From Erwinia pyrifoliae DSM 12163 (lineage in GTDB: Bacteria; Pseudomonadota; Gammaproteobacteria; Enterobacterales; Enterobacteriaceae): a DNA stretch of 64,000 nucleotides. Made by a program: the position numbers and the translations under genes. Shown one piece after another: positions 1 through 10,180 of this stretch. The stretch lies in the NCBI RefSeq assembly GCF_000026985.1, contig NC_017390.1, positions 1,378,314 to 1,442,313 of the forward strand, written 5' to 3'. Each line of letters begins with the position of its first letter. The first letter of the stretch is position 1. The notes beneath the pieces are model-generated. The model was not told the DNA's origin, did no database searches, and saw nothing but the letters and a program-made list of their open reading frames with translations.

Positions 1-150
1 TCCTTAGGGCTGTGTCCACATTACGTGGGTAGGATCACACCACCCATGTCGCACGGGGGCGGTAAGTCAGAGGATTTAACAGCCCCATGCCACCCAGCTC
101 CGGGGTGCTTTCACCCGACAGAACGCCTTAGAGCAGCGTCCTTTTAGCCT
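1..150. other. Hairpin-rich noncoding block, possible structured RNA
   Basis: No open frame resembling a gene covers this stretch, but it holds nested inverted repeats. GGGCTGT at 7-13 is complementary to ACAGCCC at 79-85 and would close a long domain; inside lie CCAC/GTGG at 16-28 and the alternative pair GGGT/ACCC at 27-45. GGGTG/CACCC at 103-116 forms a separate small hairpin. Phage C4-type antisense RNAs are one class with such compact GC-rich stems, but I cannot assign a family or a strand. The rest, 151-520, has no gene and no clear signal apart from the leader of ccmA. Confidence 0.3.
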
Positions 151-520
151 TCTCTGCATCTAATGGCACTGCTTACATCTGCTTAACATGCCGCTCACAA
201 CTTAATCATCCTCACCTGTTGCCTTTTCAGGGTTTTGCTTTGCTTCTGCCTTCGCTTTCTACCTGGTTGTTATCGTTCTGTGTGCTATGCATTTTTCTAC
301 TCTAAAGCAATGGGTTTGCATCTCAGCGTAGCGGGTAATATGCCGCTCGCTAAGCTGTCAGCGCTTAAAGCCAGAAGGGTGATAACGTGGCGGTGGAATG
401 CGGCGTTAATCTAATGGGTAAGGGTTAAAGCGTGCTGAGCCTGTGTCTGGCCTGATGCAGTAATCACAATGTTTGTGCTACTATCCACCAATAAATTTAA
501 CAAGATACGACTTACCTTCT

Positions 521-1135
521 ATGCTGGCAGCCCGAAATCTGACATGTCTGCGCGACGAGCGAGCCCTGTTTAGCGACCTCAGTTTCACCGTATCGCCGGG
601 CGATATTGTGCAGGTTGAAGGGCCTAATGGCGTGGGGAAAACCTCTCTTCTGCGTATTCTCGCTGGCCTGAGCCGTACCGAACAGGGCCAGGTGCTCTGG
701 CAACGGCAGCTTATTCAGCGCCAGCGTGAGAATTATTATGCCAGCCTGTTGTACCTTGGCCACCGGCCCGGAATTAAAGCGCTGCTGACCCCCTTCGAAA
801 ACCTGAGTTTCTGGTATGCACAGCGTCCGCAGCATGAACTGTGGCACGCGCTGGAGCAGGTAAACCTGACCGGTTATGAAGAACTGCCCGCAGCACAACT
901 TTCGGCCGGTCAGCAGCGTCGTGTAGCGTTGGCCCGGCTCTGGCTAAGCCAGGTGCCGTTGTGGATCCTTGATGAGCCGTTTACGGCGATAGATAAATCC
1001 GGGGTGGAAAAGCTGATGGCGCTGTTTGTGCGCCATACGCAGCTGGGCGGTGCCGTGGTTCTGACTACCCACCAGGAGCTGCCCGCATCGGTACGCGATA
1101 TGCGCCGCATCTGCCTCAGCGCGGGGGGCTATTGA
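521..1135 (+). CDS. ccmA: Cytochrome c maturation ABC ATPase CcmA
   Basis: ATP-binding subunit of the CcmABCD complex, which releases holo-CcmE (heme chaperone) from CcmC at the inner membrane. The 204-residue protein has Walker A GPNGVGKT (residues 34-41), the ABC signature LSAGQQRR and Walker B WILDEPF. An in-frame ATG lies 48 bases upstream, but the start at MLAARNLTC matches the E. coli N-terminus and removes an unrelated extension. It heads a tight ccm operon; its stop overlaps the ccmB start (TGATG). No good promoter was recognised upstream. Confidence 0.95.
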   Translation: MLAARNLTCLRDERALFSDLSFTVSPGDIVQVEGPNGVGKTSLLRILAGLSRTEQGQVLWQRQLIQRQRENYYASLLYLGHRPGIKALLTPFENLSFWYAQRPQHELWHALEQVNLTGYEELPAAQLSAGQQRRVALARLWLSQVPLWILDEPFTAIDKSGVEKLMALFVRHTQLGGAVVLTTHQELPASVRDMRRICLSAGGY

Positions 1136-1794
1136 TGTTCCTGCCCGTGCTGAAACGGGAGTTGCGGATTGCTTTTCGCAGCTCTGCGGAAATCCTTCAC
1201 CCGCTGTGGTTTTTTCTGATTGTAATAACGCTGTTTCCCCTGGGATTGGGGGCGGAACCGCAGCTGCTGGCGCGTATCGCTCCTGGTATCGTCTGGGTAG
1301 CGGCGCTGCTCTCCTCACTGCTGGCGCTGGAACGGATGTTCCGCGATGATTTTCTCGATGGGTCGCTGGAACAGCTGCTGCTGCTTCCCCTGCCGCTCCC
1401 CTTGACGGTAATAAGTAAAGTCACCGCCCACTGGCTGGTTACCGGACTGCCCCTGCTGCTGCTGTCGCCGCTGATTGCGCTGTTTCTGGCGCTGGATTTC
1501 GCCAGCTGGCGTGCGGTGGCGCTAACATTATTACTCGGTACGCCAACGCTCAGCCTGCTGGGCGCGATTGGCGTCGGCCTGACGGTGGGGCTGCATCGCG
1601 GTGGAGTTTTACTCAGCCTTCTGGTGCTGCCGCTGGCGGTACCGGTGCTGATTTTTTCCAGCGCGGCCATTGATGCCGCAGCGCAGGGGCTGGCGATAAA
1701 CGGCTATCTTGCAATTCTCGGAGCTATCTTGGCAGGCAGCGCCGCGATTGCGCCTTTTGCCACTGCAGCAGCATTGCGCGTGAGCTTAAACTAA
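1135..1794 (+). CDS. ccmB: Heme exporter membrane subunit CcmB
   Basis: Integral membrane partner of CcmA in the complex that frees heme-loaded CcmE. The protein has 219 residues, almost all in about six hydrophobic segments, with the family-typical stretches PLWFFLIVITLFPL and LARIAPGIVWVAALLSSLLA. The start chosen is the ATG overlapping the ccmA stop by one base; a TTG one codon earlier would give the 220 residues of E. coli. A 90-base gap follows, containing only a short ATGCGA/TCGCAT inverted repeat. Confidence 0.95.
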   Translation: MFLPVLKRELRIAFRSSAEILHPLWFFLIVITLFPLGLGAEPQLLARIAPGIVWVAALLSSLLALERMFRDDFLDGSLEQLLLLPLPLPLTVISKVTAHWLVTGLPLLLLSPLIALFLALDFASWRAVALTLLLGTPTLSLLGAIGVGLTVGLHRGGVLLSLLVLPLAVPVLIFSSAAIDAAAQGLAINGYLAILGAILAGSAAIAPFATAAALRVSLN

Positions 1795-1884
1795 CTGGCC
1801 GATAACGAAGTATGCGACATCGCATGCGGTTAGTAGCGTTGGTTAATCAGCACGTATCAACCTTTATGGTGAGCAATAAAAACA

Positions 1885-2628
1885 ATGTGGAAATGGATAC
1901 ATCAACTGGGTAAGCCGGAGCGGCTTTACTCGTTATGCGGCCGTTTTTTGCCGTGGTTTGCCGTTCCCGGCGTAGCGGCATTGCTGCTTGGCTGGGCGTG
2001 GGGATTCGGCTTTGCTCCTCCTGATTATCAGCAGGGCAACAGCTATCGTATTATCTATATCCATGTGCCTGCCGCGATATGGTCGATGGGTATTTATGCC
2101 TCAATGGCGATAGCCGCGCTGATCGGGCTGGTCTGGCAGTGGAAAACCGCCGACCTCGCTGCAATGGCGATGGCCCCGGTAGGAGCCGTGTTGACCTTTA
2201 TCGCGCTGGTAACCGGCTCCGCCTGGGGAAAACCGATGTGGGGAACCTGGTGGATCTGGGATGCGCGTCTGACCTCCGAACTGGTGCTGCTGTTCCTTTA
2301 TATGGGAGCGATAGCGCTCTATCACGCGGTTGACGATCGTCGTATGGCAGGGCGTGCGGCGGGTATTCTGATCCTGGTCGGCGTGGTCAATTTGCCGGTG
2401 ATCCACTACTCGGTGCAGTGGTGGAATACGCTGCATCAAGGCTCTTCCGGCGTTTTACAGCAGGCTATCGATCCCAGCATGCGCATGCCGCTGCGCTGGT
2501 CTATCCTCGGCTATCTGCTGGTGTTGATCGCCCTGACGCTGATGCGTCTGCGCAATCTGCTGTTGCAGGCTGAACGCCACCGCCCGTGGGTATGGGAACT
2601 GGCCGCAAAGGGAGGGCGTAAAATATGA
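1885..2628 (+). CDS. ccmC: Heme-handling membrane protein CcmC
   Basis: Six-helix inner-membrane protein that presents heme to CcmE on the periplasmic face. The 247-residue protein carries the tryptophan-rich WWD segment of the heme-handling protein family (around residues 114-130, with WGTWWIWDARL) and conserved histidines before and after it (His60, and the His in VIHYSVQWW). It is translationally coupled to ccmD by a four-base overlap. Confidence 0.96.
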   Translation: MWKWIHQLGKPERLYSLCGRFLPWFAVPGVAALLLGWAWGFGFAPPDYQQGNSYRIIYIHVPAAIWSMGIYASMAIAALIGLVWQWKTADLAAMAMAPVGAVLTFIALVTGSAWGKPMWGTWWIWDARLTSELVLLFLYMGAIALYHAVDDRRMAGRAAGILILVGVVNLPVIHYSVQWWNTLHQGSSGVLQQAIDPSMRMPLRWSILGYLLVLIALTLMRLRNLLLQAERHRPWVWELAAKGGRKI

Positions 2629-2858
2629 CGCCTGCTTTCTCTTCCTGGCAAGATTTCTTCGCCATGGGGGGCTATGCTCTCTACGTCTGGCTGGCCGTCG
2701 CCTTTACCCTTATCCCTCTCGCAGCCCTGGTTGTGCATACCTGCTGGCAGCGCCGTCGTCTGCTGGACGATATCCGTCAGCGTCGGGCGCGTGAGCAGCG
2801 CATTCAGGCGGCAAAAGTGAAAAAAGCGACACAGGCCGTTAGCGGAGAGCAAGCATGA
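2625..2858 (+). CDS. ccmD: Small heme exporter protein CcmD
   Basis: A 77-residue single-pass membrane protein (E. coli version 69 residues) that stabilises the CcmABC-CcmE complex. One hydrophobic segment (about residues 16-40) is followed by a strongly basic cytoplasmic tail with [18 protein letters not shown]. Its start overlaps the ccmC stop (ATGA) and its stop overlaps the ccmE start. Function follows mainly from operon position and this architecture, as CcmD sequences are poorly conserved. Confidence 0.92.
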   Translation: MTPAFSSWQDFFAMGGYALYVWLAVAFTLIPLAALVVHTCWQRRRLLDDIRQRRAREQRIQAAKVKKATQAVSGEQA

Positions 2859-3337
2859 ATCCCCGTCGTAAAAATCGCCTGGTACTGGTGATGGTGGTAC
2901 TGGCCGGACTGGGGCTGGCAACGGCGCTGGTGATGTACGCGCTGCGTTCCAACATCGATCTGTTTTATACCCCAGGCGAAATGATTAATGGCAAAGGGCA
3001 GCAGCAGCTGAAGCCGGAAGCGGGCCAGCGTCTGCGCGTGGGGGGGGTGGTGATGCCGGGCAGCGTTAAGCGGGATCCGAATACGCTGCAGGTGGCATTT
3101 AAACTGTATGATGCCAGCGGGGTGATTAGTGTCAGCTACGATGGCATCCTGCCGGACTTGTTTCGGGAAGGGCAGGGCGTGGTGGCACAGGGCGTGTTAC
3201 AGGACGCAACTCTCGTTATCGCCAAAGAGGTGTTGGCGAAGCATGATGAAAAATACACCCCGCCGGAAATAAAAGATGCGATGAAGCCGCCCCTTCCAGC
3301 CAAAGTGGCCGGCGATAACAGCGCGAGGCCGTCATGA
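2855..3337 (+). CDS. ccmE: Periplasmic heme chaperone CcmE
   Basis: Membrane-anchored chaperone that binds heme covalently through a histidine and hands it to CcmF/H. The 160-residue protein has an N-terminal signal anchor (about residues 9-29), a beta-barrel body and the motif [12 protein letters not shown], which places the heme-attaching histidine at residue 130 and the conserved Tyr at 134. The tail after residue 140 is typical flexible sequence. Four-base overlaps join it to ccmD and ccmF. Confidence 0.97.
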   Translation: MNPRRKNRLVLVMVVLAGLGLATALVMYALRSNIDLFYTPGEMINGKGQQQLKPEAGQRLRVGGVVMPGSVKRDPNTLQVAFKLYDASGVISVSYDGILPDLFREGQGVVAQGVLQDATLVIAKEVLAKHDEKYTPPEIKDAMKPPLPAKVAGDNSARPS

Positions 3338-5289
3338 TCCCTGAGATTGGAAGTTTCCTGCTGTGTCTGGCGCTGGCGCTGTCATTACTGCTTAGCGTTT
3401 ATCCGCTATGGGGCGCGGCGCGCCAGGATTTGCGGCTGATGGGCATGGCACGGCCACTGTCATACGCGCTGTTTGCCTGTATCGCCGCCGCCTTTTTGAT
3501 CCTCGTGCATGCTTTTGTGGTGAATGATTTTAGCGTCACCTATGTGGCGACGCACTCCAACACGCTGCTGCCGGTTTATTACCGCATGGCTGCTACCTGG
3601 GGGGCGCATGAAGGCTCGCTGTTGCTATGGGTCCTACTGCTCAGCGGCTGGACGCTGGCGGTGGCGCTGCTCAGCCGCACTATGCCGCTGGAAGCGGTTG
3701 CCCGCGTGTTGGCGGTGATGGGTATCATCAACCTCGGTTTCCTGTTGTTTATCACGCTTACCTCTAATCCGTTTAGCCGCACGCTGCCGGATTTTCCGAT
3801 CGAGGGCAGCGATCTTAATCCGATGCTGCAGGATATCGGACTGATCTTCCATCCGCCGCTGCTGTATATGGGCTACGTCGGTTTCTCCGTGGCATTTGCC
3901 TTTGCCATTGCTTCGCTGATGTCCGGGCGGCTGGATACGGCCTGGGCGCGCTGGTCGCGTCCGTGGACCACGGCAGCCTGGGTCTTTCTCACTATTGGCA
4001 TTGTGTTGGGTTCAGCGTGGGCTTACTACGAACTCGGCTGGGGCGGCTGGTGGTTCTGGGATCCGGTAGAAAACGCCTCGTTTATGCCGTGGCTGGCCGG
4101 TACAGCGCTGATCCACTCGCTGGCCGTTACTGAAAAACGCGGCACTTTCAAAGCCTGGACCGTGCTGCTGGCGATTACCGCTTTTTCCCTCAGCCTGCTG
4201 GGCACCTTCCTGGTGCGCTCCGGGGTGCTGGTGTCGGTGCATGCCTTTGCCTCCGATCCGGCGCGCGGCATGTTTATTCTCGCTTTGCTGATCATCTTCA
4301 TCGGCGGGTCGCTCCTGCTGTACGCTATCAAAGGCGGCAAGGTGCGCAGCCGGGTGCAGAATGAAGTCTGGTCGCGTGAATCCTTCCTGCTGGGGAATAA
4401 CGTGCTGCTGATTGCCGCCATGCTGGTGGTGCTGCTCGGCACGCTGTTGCCGCTGGTGCATAAACAGCTTGGTTTGGGCACTATATCCATCGGCGCACCG
4501 TTCTTTAATACGCTGTTTACCTGGCTGATGGCCCCGCTGGCGCTGCTGCTGGGCATCGGGCCACTGGTGCGCTGGCGGCGTGACGAGCCGCAGAAACTGT
4601 GGAAACGGCTGTCGCTGGCGCTGGTGGTGACGCTGCTGCTGTCGGTTCTGCTGCCGTGGCTGATGCAGGATCGCATTGAGGCGATGACGGTAGTCGGGCT
4701 GTTGATGGCGCTGTGGGTGATTATCCTGACGCTGATGGAGCTGCACGAACGCGCCACCCACCGTCATCGCTTCGTCAGCGGTTTGCGCCATCTGTCGCGC
4801 AGTCACTGGGGCATGGTGCTGGGCCATCTCGGCGTGGCGGTGACGGTGATTGGCATTGCCTTCAGCCAGAACTACAGCGTGGAGCGCGATGTGCGTATGA
4901 AGACAGGGGACAGCGTGGATATCAACAATTATCACTTCACGTTTCGCGATGTCGATCGCTTACAGGGGCCAAACTATTCCGGCGGCGTTGGCCTGATTGA
5001 CGTCACGCGCAACGGCCATTACGAAGCCACGCTGCGCGCAGAAAAACGCTACTACAGCGTGGCGCGCACCATGATGACAGAGGCGGCGATTGACGGCGGT
5101 TTTACCCGCGATCTCTATGCCGCACTGGGCGAAGAGCTGGACGGTAACTCATGGGCAGTACGCCTCTATTACAAACCTTTCGTACGCTGGATTTGGTTTG
5201 GCGGCGTATTTATGGCGCTGGGTGGCGTTTTATGCCTGCTGGACCCGCGCTACCGCACGCGTAAACAAACGCTAATGGAGCCGCAATGA
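3334..5289 (+). CDS. ccmF: Heme lyase subunit CcmF
   Basis: Large polytopic membrane protein that, with CcmH and CcmI, attaches heme to the CXXCH motifs of apocytochromes c. The 651-residue protein has many hydrophobic segments and the WWD motif [18 protein letters not shown] in the first third, with the periplasmic loop region ([17 protein letters not shown] and following) near the C-terminus. Length matches the family. The gene overlaps ccmE and ccmG by four bases each. Confidence 0.97.
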   Translation: MIPEIGSFLLCLALALSLLLSVYPLWGAARQDLRLMGMARPLSYALFACIAAAFLILVHAFVVNDFSVTYVATHSNTLLPVYYRMAATWGAHEGSLLLWVLLLSGWTLAVALLSRTMPLEAVARVLAVMGIINLGFLLFITLTSNPFSRTLPDFPIEGSDLNPMLQDIGLIFHPPLLYMGYVGFSVAFAFAIASLMSGRLDTAWARWSRPWTTAAWVFLTIGIVLGSAWAYYELGWGGWWFWDPVENASFMPWLAGTALIHSLAVTEKRGTFKAWTVLLAITAFSLSLLGTFLVRSGVLVSVHAFASDPARGMFILALLIIFIGGSLLLYAIKGGKVRSRVQNEVWSRESFLLGNNVLLIAAMLVVLLGTLLPLVHKQLGLGTISIGAPFFNTLFTWLMAPLALLLGIGPLVRWRRDEPQKLWKRLSLALVVTLLLSVLLPWLMQDRIEAMTVVGLLMALWVIILTLMELHERATHRHRFVSGLRHLSRSHWGMVLGHLGVAVTVIGIAFSQNYSVERDVRMKTGDSVDINNYHFTFRDVDRLQGPNYSGGVGLIDVTRNGHYEATLRAEKRYYSVARTMMTEAAIDGGFTRDLYAALGEELDGNSWAVRLYYKPFVRWIWFGGVFMALGGVLCLLDPRYRTRKQTLMEPQ

Positions 5290-5843
5290 GCAAGAAAGTT
5301 CTCTCTATTCCGCTGGTGCTATTTTTGCTGCTGGCCGCCGCGCTGCTGTGGCAGCTCAATCGTAATGCCGACGGCGACGATCCGACGCGTCTGGAATCGG
5401 CGCTGCTGGGAAAGCCGGTGCCGGTATTTAAGCTGGAATCGCTGGGGGAGCCAGGGAAAACCTTTGACCAGTCGGTGCTGAAGGACGGTAAGCCGCTGCT
5501 GCTGAACGTCTGGGCCACCTGGTGCCCGACCTGCCGTGCGGAACATCAGTATCTCAACTCGCTGGCCGCCCAGGGAGTGCGCGTGGTGGGGCTGAACTAT
5601 AAGGACGATCGTCAGAAAGCCATTCACTGGCTCAACACGCTGGGAAATCCTTATGGCTTAAGCCTGTATGACGGGGACGGCATGCTCGGGCTGGATCTCG
5701 GCGTGTACGGCGCACCGGAAACTTTCCTTATCGACGGTCGCGGCATAATCCGCTATCGCCATGCCGGTTACCTGAATGAGCGGGTGTGGAACCAGGAAGT
5801 GAAGCCGCTGTGGCAAAAGTACAGTCAGGAGGGCGCAGCATGA
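5286..5843 (+). CDS. ccmG: Thioredoxin-like thiol reductase CcmG (DsbE)
   Basis: Membrane-tethered periplasmic thioredoxin that keeps the heme-binding cysteines of apocytochrome c, and CcmH, reduced using electrons from the DsbD system. The 185-residue protein has an N-terminal anchor (about residues 5-24) and the redox motif WCPTC with cysteines at residues 80 and 83, the family positions. GAPETFLID provides the cis-proline-type loop. Overlaps ccmF and ccmH. Confidence 0.97.
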   Translation: MSKKVLSIPLVLFLLLAAALLWQLNRNADGDDPTRLESALLGKPVPVFKLESLGEPGKTFDQSVLKDGKPLLLNVWATWCPTCRAEHQYLNSLAAQGVRVVGLNYKDDRQKAIHWLNTLGNPYGLSLYDGDGMLGLDLGVYGAPETFLIDGRGIIRYRHAGYLNERVWNQEVKPLWQKYSQEGAA

Positions 5844-6301
5844 AGCGTTACCTGATCCTGCTGGTCACGCTGTTGTTCAGCAGCCTGGCTCAGGCCGATA
5901 ACGGTGATATTTACCCGTTTGACTCCGTTGCCCAGGAGCAGCAGTACCGTCATCTGACCGAATCGCTGCGCTGCCCGAAATGTCAGAACAACAGCATTGC
6001 CGATTCTAACGCGATGATCGCCGGGGATATGCGGCTTAAGGTGTATCAGCTGCTGCGCGCCGGGCAGACGCCAGAGCAAATCAAAGCCTATATGGTGGCG
6101 CGCTATGGTCATTTTGTCTCCTACCAGCCGCCGCTCACCCCATCAACGCTGATCCTCTGGGCTGGCCCGGCGCTGTTTGTCCTCATCGGCGCGCTGGCGA
6201 TCGTTCTGCGCAGCCGCCAGCGGCGGACAGCGCCTGTACTGGATGCAGAGCAGCAACGGCGGCTTAATGCGCTGTTGCACAAAAACGGGAAGCAATCATG
6301 A
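5840..6301 (+). CDS. ccmH: Apocytochrome thiol reductase CcmH
   Basis: Small periplasmic-facing protein that carries the LRCPKCQN redox motif (cysteines 45 and 48) and acts on the CXXCH thiols of apocytochrome c. The 153-residue product has a cleavable or anchoring N-terminus (to about residue 18) and a C-terminal membrane helix near residue 105-127. The start is the ATG overlapping the ccmG stop, giving MKRYLILLV. In E. coli this domain is fused to the TPR domain; here the TPR part is the next gene. Confidence 0.96.
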   Translation: MKRYLILLVTLLFSSLAQADNGDIYPFDSVAQEQQYRHLTESLRCPKCQNNSIADSNAMIAGDMRLKVYQLLRAGQTPEQIKAYMVARYGHFVSYQPPLTPSTLILWAGPALFVLIGALAIVLRSRQRRTAPVLDAEQQRRLNALLHKNGKQS

Positions 6302-7503
6302 GCGGGTTTTGGCTCCTTATTGCGCTGCTGCTGCTGGCGAGCTGCACACTGGTCGTGCTGGCAGGCAGCCGTAGCAGCACCGGCAGCGCTCCCGATCGCG
6401 ACACGTTAAACCAGCGCTTTTATCATCAGCGTCTGCGCGAACTGGAAGACGATGAAGCACAGGGCGTGGTCGATGGCCGGCCGGAAATAATACACGAACT
6501 GCAACAAGCCCTGCTGATGGACATACCCGAACAGCCAGCCGCCCAACGGCGCCAGATTAGCCGCTGGGTATTGCTGCCCGGGGTGCTGGTATTGCTGTTA
6601 GTCTGCTGCGGCGTCTACTTTAAAGCAGGTGGTCTGCAACAGCTGCTGGCCTGGCAGCAGGTGCAAAACGAGCTGCCCGTACTGCGCGCCCGGGCGATGA
6701 ACCCCAATGCTCGTCCGCTGACGATGGAGCAGCTGGCAAGGCTGGCTCTTGGGGTTCGCAGTGAGTTACAGCAGTCTCCGGATAATTTTAACGACTGGAT
6801 GCTGCTCGGACGCCTCGGCATGGTGCTGAATAATGCCTCCACTGCCTCGCAGGCCTTTCGTCGCGCATTGCAGCTGTCACCTAACGATACCGGCGCGAGG
6901 ATGAGCTATGCAGAGGTGCTGGCCCGTTCCGGCGACCCGCAGGATAACCGCGAGGCGAGCGCCATACTAAACGAGATGGTCAGCCACGATCGGCGTAATC
7001 TACAGCTGCTGGGATTATTGGCATTTAATAACTTCAGCCTGCAAAACTACGCCCAGGCGATGGATATCTGGCAGAAAATGCTGCAGCTGTTAGCGGCTGA
7101 CGATGGACGGGTTGCCCTGATCCAGCGCAGTATTGCCGAAGCCAAAAGCGCCCTGGGAGGGCAGGAAAACCGGCTGGCATTAACGGTGAGATTGTCAGAT
7201 GCGGCAGAAAAAATGTTGCCGTTGCGCGGAGTGTTGTATATTTCTGTTACTGACGGCAACTCGCCGATCCCGGTAGCGGTAAAAGAAGTGCCGCTGAGTC
7301 ATTTTCCTTTATCACTCACGTTGGACGACAGTAACGCCATGATGCCGGATCGGCTGTTATCCGCGCAGCGTCAGTTGCAGGTGCGCGTCCGCATTTCACG
7401 CGACGGTAGCGCTCATCCGCAACCGGGTGACTGGTACGGTCTGAGTGCGGTAACACCATTCACGGGGCAGCAGCAGCTTGCCGTTGACATAAACCGGCAG
7501 TAG
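6298..7503 (+). CDS. ccmI: TPR apocytochrome chaperone CcmI
   Basis: Captures the C-terminus of apocytochrome c and delivers it to CcmF/CcmH. The 401-residue protein has two N-terminal membrane helices (about residues 3-21 and 90-110), then a TPR-rich periplasmic domain (visible units around NFNDWMLLGRLGMVLNNAST and FNNFSLQNYAQAMDIWQKML) and a C-terminal beta-rich region. It starts inside the ccmH stop codon (ATGA overlap), so the two are clearly separate reading frames rather than the E. coli-type fusion. Last gene of the ccm operon. Confidence 0.93.
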   Translation: MSGFWLLIALLLLASCTLVVLAGSRSSTGSAPDRDTLNQRFYHQRLRELEDDEAQGVVDGRPEIIHELQQALLMDIPEQPAAQRRQISRWVLLPGVLVLLLVCCGVYFKAGGLQQLLAWQQVQNELPVLRARAMNPNARPLTMEQLARLALGVRSELQQSPDNFNDWMLLGRLGMVLNNASTASQAFRRALQLSPNDTGARMSYAEVLARSGDPQDNREASAILNEMVSHDRRNLQLLGLLAFNNFSLQNYAQAMDIWQKMLQLLAADDGRVALIQRSIAEAKSALGGQENRLALTVRLSDAAEKMLPLRGVLYISVTDGNSPIPVAVKEVPLSHFPLSLTLDDSNAMMPDRLLSAQRQLQVRVRISRDGSAHPQPGDWYGLSAVTPFTGQQQLAVDINRQ

Positions 7504-7542
7504 CGGGCGAGAATACACAAAAAGCAGTACGGGGAGACAACT

Positions 7543-8304
7543 ATGAACTATCGCCTGACGGGCTTAGCACTGGCAAGCATACTGATGGTGGGCTGTGCCA
7601 GTTCGCCAACGGCGGATGAACCAGCAGGTCATGCCGATCCGCTGGAAGGCTTCAACCGCACCATGTTCAACTTCAACTACAATGTACTGGATCCGTATGT
7701 TGTGCGTCCGGTTGCCGTTGCATGGCGTGATTATTTACCGCTCCCTGCCCGCAACGGGCTGAGCAATTTCACCAGTAACCTTGGTGAACCCGCCTCAATG
7801 GTCAACTATTTCATTGAAGGTAACCCGTATAAGGCGATGGTTCACTTCAATCGCTTCTTCCTTAATACCCTGTTAGGGATGGGCGGACTGATTGACGTAG
7901 CGAGCATGGCCAACCCGAAACTGGCGAAAGAAGAGAACCGCGCTTTCGGTAGTACCCTTGGTCATTACGGCGTGGGTTACGGCACCTATGTCGAAATCCC
8001 AGGCTACGGTGGCTTTACGCCGCGTGAAAACGTGGGTGGCTTGGTGGATTATGTTTATCCGCCGTTTAGCTGGATGACATGGTGGATGTCTGCCGGTAAG
8101 TGGGTGGTGGAAGGGATTGAAACCCGCGCCCGGCTGTTGGACTCGGATGCCATCGTCAAAAACTCAAACGATCCCTATGCGTTTATACGCGCCGCCTACT
8201 TCCAGCATCATGATTTCCTTGCCAGTGACGGCAAGTTAATCCCGCAGGAAAACCCTAACGCGGCGGCGATCCAAAGCGATATTGGCGATATTGATGCTCA
8301 GTAA
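7543..8304 (+). CDS. mlaA: Outer-membrane lipid asymmetry lipoprotein MlaA (VacJ)
   Basis: Outer-membrane lipoprotein of the Mla pathway, which removes misplaced phospholipids from the outer leaflet and passes them to MlaC. The 253-residue precursor has a lipoprotein signal ending in LMVGC with the lipidated Cys at residue 18, followed by the family motifs DPLEGFNRTMFNFN and RPVAVAWRDYLP. It lies 39 bases after ccmI, behind a GGGGAG ribosome site, so it may be partly co-transcribed. A bidirectional terminator follows. Confidence 0.97.
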   Translation: MNYRLTGLALASILMVGCASSPTADEPAGHADPLEGFNRTMFNFNYNVLDPYVVRPVAVAWRDYLPLPARNGLSNFTSNLGEPASMVNYFIEGNPYKAMVHFNRFFLNTLLGMGGLIDVASMANPKLAKEENRAFGSTLGHYGVGYGTYVEIPGYGGFTPRENVGGLVDYVYPPFSWMTWWMSAGKWVVEGIETRARLLDSDAIVKNSNDPYAFIRAAYFQHHDFLASDGKLIPQENPNAAAIQSDIGDIDAQ

Positions 8305-8330
8305 TTGATGCGCAGTAAATGATGCGCCAT

Positions 8331-8357
8331 AAAAAGCCCCGCGAAATGCGGGGTTTT
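8331..8357. terminator. Bidirectional terminator between mlaA and fadL
   Basis: CCCCGC (8337-8342) pairs with GCGGGG (8348-8353) around a five-base loop. TTTT follows on the plus strand and AAAAA precedes it, giving a U-tract in both directions, which suits the two convergent genes. Confidence 0.85.
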
Positions 8358-8379
8358 CTGTCTGCTATGTTGGGCTGAA

Positions 8380-9714
8380 TCAGAACTTATAGTTAAAGCT
8401 TGCACCATATAACCAGGCTTTGCCGCTGGAATTAAAGACATAAGGGGTCGGCTGACCATTCAGGCGGCTGGCAACCGGATCGTTGCCTTCTTTAATCGTT
8501 ACCTTCTGACCATGCATATAAGAGACGCCGACATCTACCGAGGCATTTTCATTAAATGCATAGGAGGTGCCGGCGCTTAGCCACAGACGATCCTGATCGG
8601 GAATGGAAATGGAGCGTTTATCTGCCGGAACCGGGCTGTCATCGAATGCAATACCGGTGCGGAAGGTCCAGTTTTCATCGTAGAAGTAACTGGTGCCCAA
8701 CGCAATGCGCCAGGCATCGTGGTAGCTCTCATCTTTATAGAACAGTTCCTGGCCATTGCTGCCGGTGGCTTTCAACTCCTGGAACTGGCTCCAGCTGGTA
8801 TAGGCCATACTGTAATGTACCGCCCACTGAGGTGCGACCTTATGGTAACCGGAGACTTCCCACATTTCCGGCAGATGCAGCGACAGGGAGCCGGGGATGG
8901 TATTGCCGCCGGTTCCCGTCGGTAAGCCAAACTGCGAGCCAATCGCGTTATACGCTACCGGAACAGCGCTGCGGTAATTACCGTCAAAATCAATTTTAAC
9001 TTCCGAGCGGTAGCTCAGGCCAAAGCGGTTATTATCGTCAACTTCGTACAGCACTCCGGCGTTCCAGCCGTATCCCCATTCATCGCCTTTCAGATGGGCA
9101 ACCTGGGTATCTGCTGGCGCAGCAGGCAGGCCGTAAGCGGGCAATAACCCCCCCAGTTCACCGATAGTGCGTTCGATTTTTGCCCGGGCATACACGGCGT
9201 CAAAGCCGATGCCGAAGCTAAAGTGCTGATTGAGACGATAAGCGGTGCTCAGATTAAGGTTCATGGTCATCAGATCGGTTTTGCCGGCAAACGGACCGCC
9301 CGCATAACCATCGTTAAATTCTGTCGCCAGACCATAATTGCTGGTAGCAGAAGCACCCACCCACCAGCGGTCATTAAGAGGTTGCACATAGTGGATATTG
9401 GGAACCCACTGCGTAGGGGCGATGTTATTGGCTCTCAGGCTATTACCGGAACCGGACTGCCCGTCAACGTTGACATCCGGATCGATAAACACCGCGCCGA
9501 TGGAAAACATCGGGCGATCCATTAATGCCATGGTGGCCGGGTTGCGGCTGGCGGAAGCCGCAGTATCTCCCATTGCGCCTTCGCCAGAGTAAGCACGGCC
9601 TAAACCAACGGTTGAGAATTCGTTAAGCTGGAAGCCAGCCGCCAGAGCATGGGAAGAAACTAACGCCACTGCTGCTGTGAGGGCAGATTTAGCAAGCAGG
9701 TTTTTATGGTTCAT
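8380..9714 (-). CDS. fadL: Long-chain fatty acid outer-membrane transporter FadL
   Basis: Beta-barrel channel for long-chain fatty acid uptake. The 444-residue precursor has a Sec signal (cleavage probably after SSHALA), then [20 protein letters not shown], the conserved FadL N-terminal hatch, and ends in an aromatic residue (FNYKF) as outer-membrane barrels do. A GTG two codons upstream is in frame, but the ATG is preceded by GAGG at suitable spacing and gives the E. coli-like N-terminus. Divergent from fadIJ; a FadR-like site lies about 90 bases upstream. Confidence 0.97.
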   Translation of the reverse strand: MNHKNLLAKSALTAAVALVSSHALAAGFQLNEFSTVGLGRAYSGEGAMGDTAASASRNPATMALMDRPMFSIGAVFIDPDVNVDGQSGSGNSLRANNIAPTQWVPNIHYVQPLNDRWWVGASATSNYGLATEFNDGYAGGPFAGKTDLMTMNLNLSTAYRLNQHFSFGIGFDAVYARAKIERTIGELGGLLPAYGLPAAPADTQVAHLKGDEWGYGWNAGVLYEVDDNNRFGLSYRSEVKIDFDGNYRSAVPVAYNAIGSQFGLPTGTGGNTIPGSLSLHLPEMWEVSGYHKVAPQWAVHYSMAYTSWSQFQELKATGSNGQELFYKDESYHDAWRIALGTSYFYDENWTFRTGIAFDDSPVPADKRSISIPDQDRLWLSAGTSYAFNENASVDVGVSYMHGQKVTIKEGNDPVASRLNGQPTPYVFNSSGKAWLYGASFNYKF

Positions 9715-9799
9715 AACCACAACCTCATTATTTGATTATTATTAAGATCTGTTACCATAAGTAACAAAGAAAAGGGATTGTAGGGACTGGAACACGGCG

Positions 9800-9816
9800 A
9801 ACAAATCAGACCAGTG
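9800..9816. promoter_or_regulatory. FadR-like operator upstream of fadL
   Basis: The 17-mer AACAAATCAGACCAGTG agrees with the FadR consensus AACTGGTCCGACCAGTT at 12 of 17 positions, with one half-site nearly perfect. Its place 86-102 bases before the fadL start fits repression of fadL by FadR, known in E. coli. No other gene fits the rest of the 460-base fadL-fadI gap. Confidence 0.55.
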
Positions 9817-10124
9817 CTGCCAGTATAGGTATGACCAGTAAGCAAGTTGCAATATGGTTTTTTTCATTAAGGCAAAATGATGTTGAAAAAGAGATCTGCT
9901 TAACAAAAAACTGACATCTGATAGCAGTTCCTTTCCTACAGAATTGTTTTGCATCAAATAAGAGTGTGATTTCTGTCACTCAAGTGCCTGATGACCGCTC
10001 AGTGCCGGAGACGAAATTATGCCGGGTCTAAACGGTCACCTTTACAAATTACGCTGCCGCCTCAACTGTGTGCGTTCCCGCACTTTTATCATCCCGCCGT
10101 AGCGTGCGCTGTTATTTTGGTTAA

Positions 10125-10141
10125 CACTGACCGGACCAGAC
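10125..10141. promoter_or_regulatory. FadR-like operator upstream of fadI
   Basis: CACTGACCGGACCAGAC matches the FadR consensus at 11 of 17 positions, including the core GACCAG half-site. It lies 40-56 bases before the fadI ATG, where repression of fadIJ would be expected. Confidence 0.45.
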
Positions 10142-10180
10142 CTCTCTGACAGTGATGGCAACAGGATACAGGTGATAAAC

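Noticed and set aside
4012..4935. 307-codon open frame on the minus strand, rich in His and Gln
   Set aside because: It lies wholly antisense to ccmF, has low-complexity composition typical of a shadow frame, and has no recognisable family.
9742..9957. 71-codon minus-strand frame upstream of fadL
   Set aside because: It covers the fadL promoter and FadR-like site, has no ribosome site and no known relatives that I recognise.
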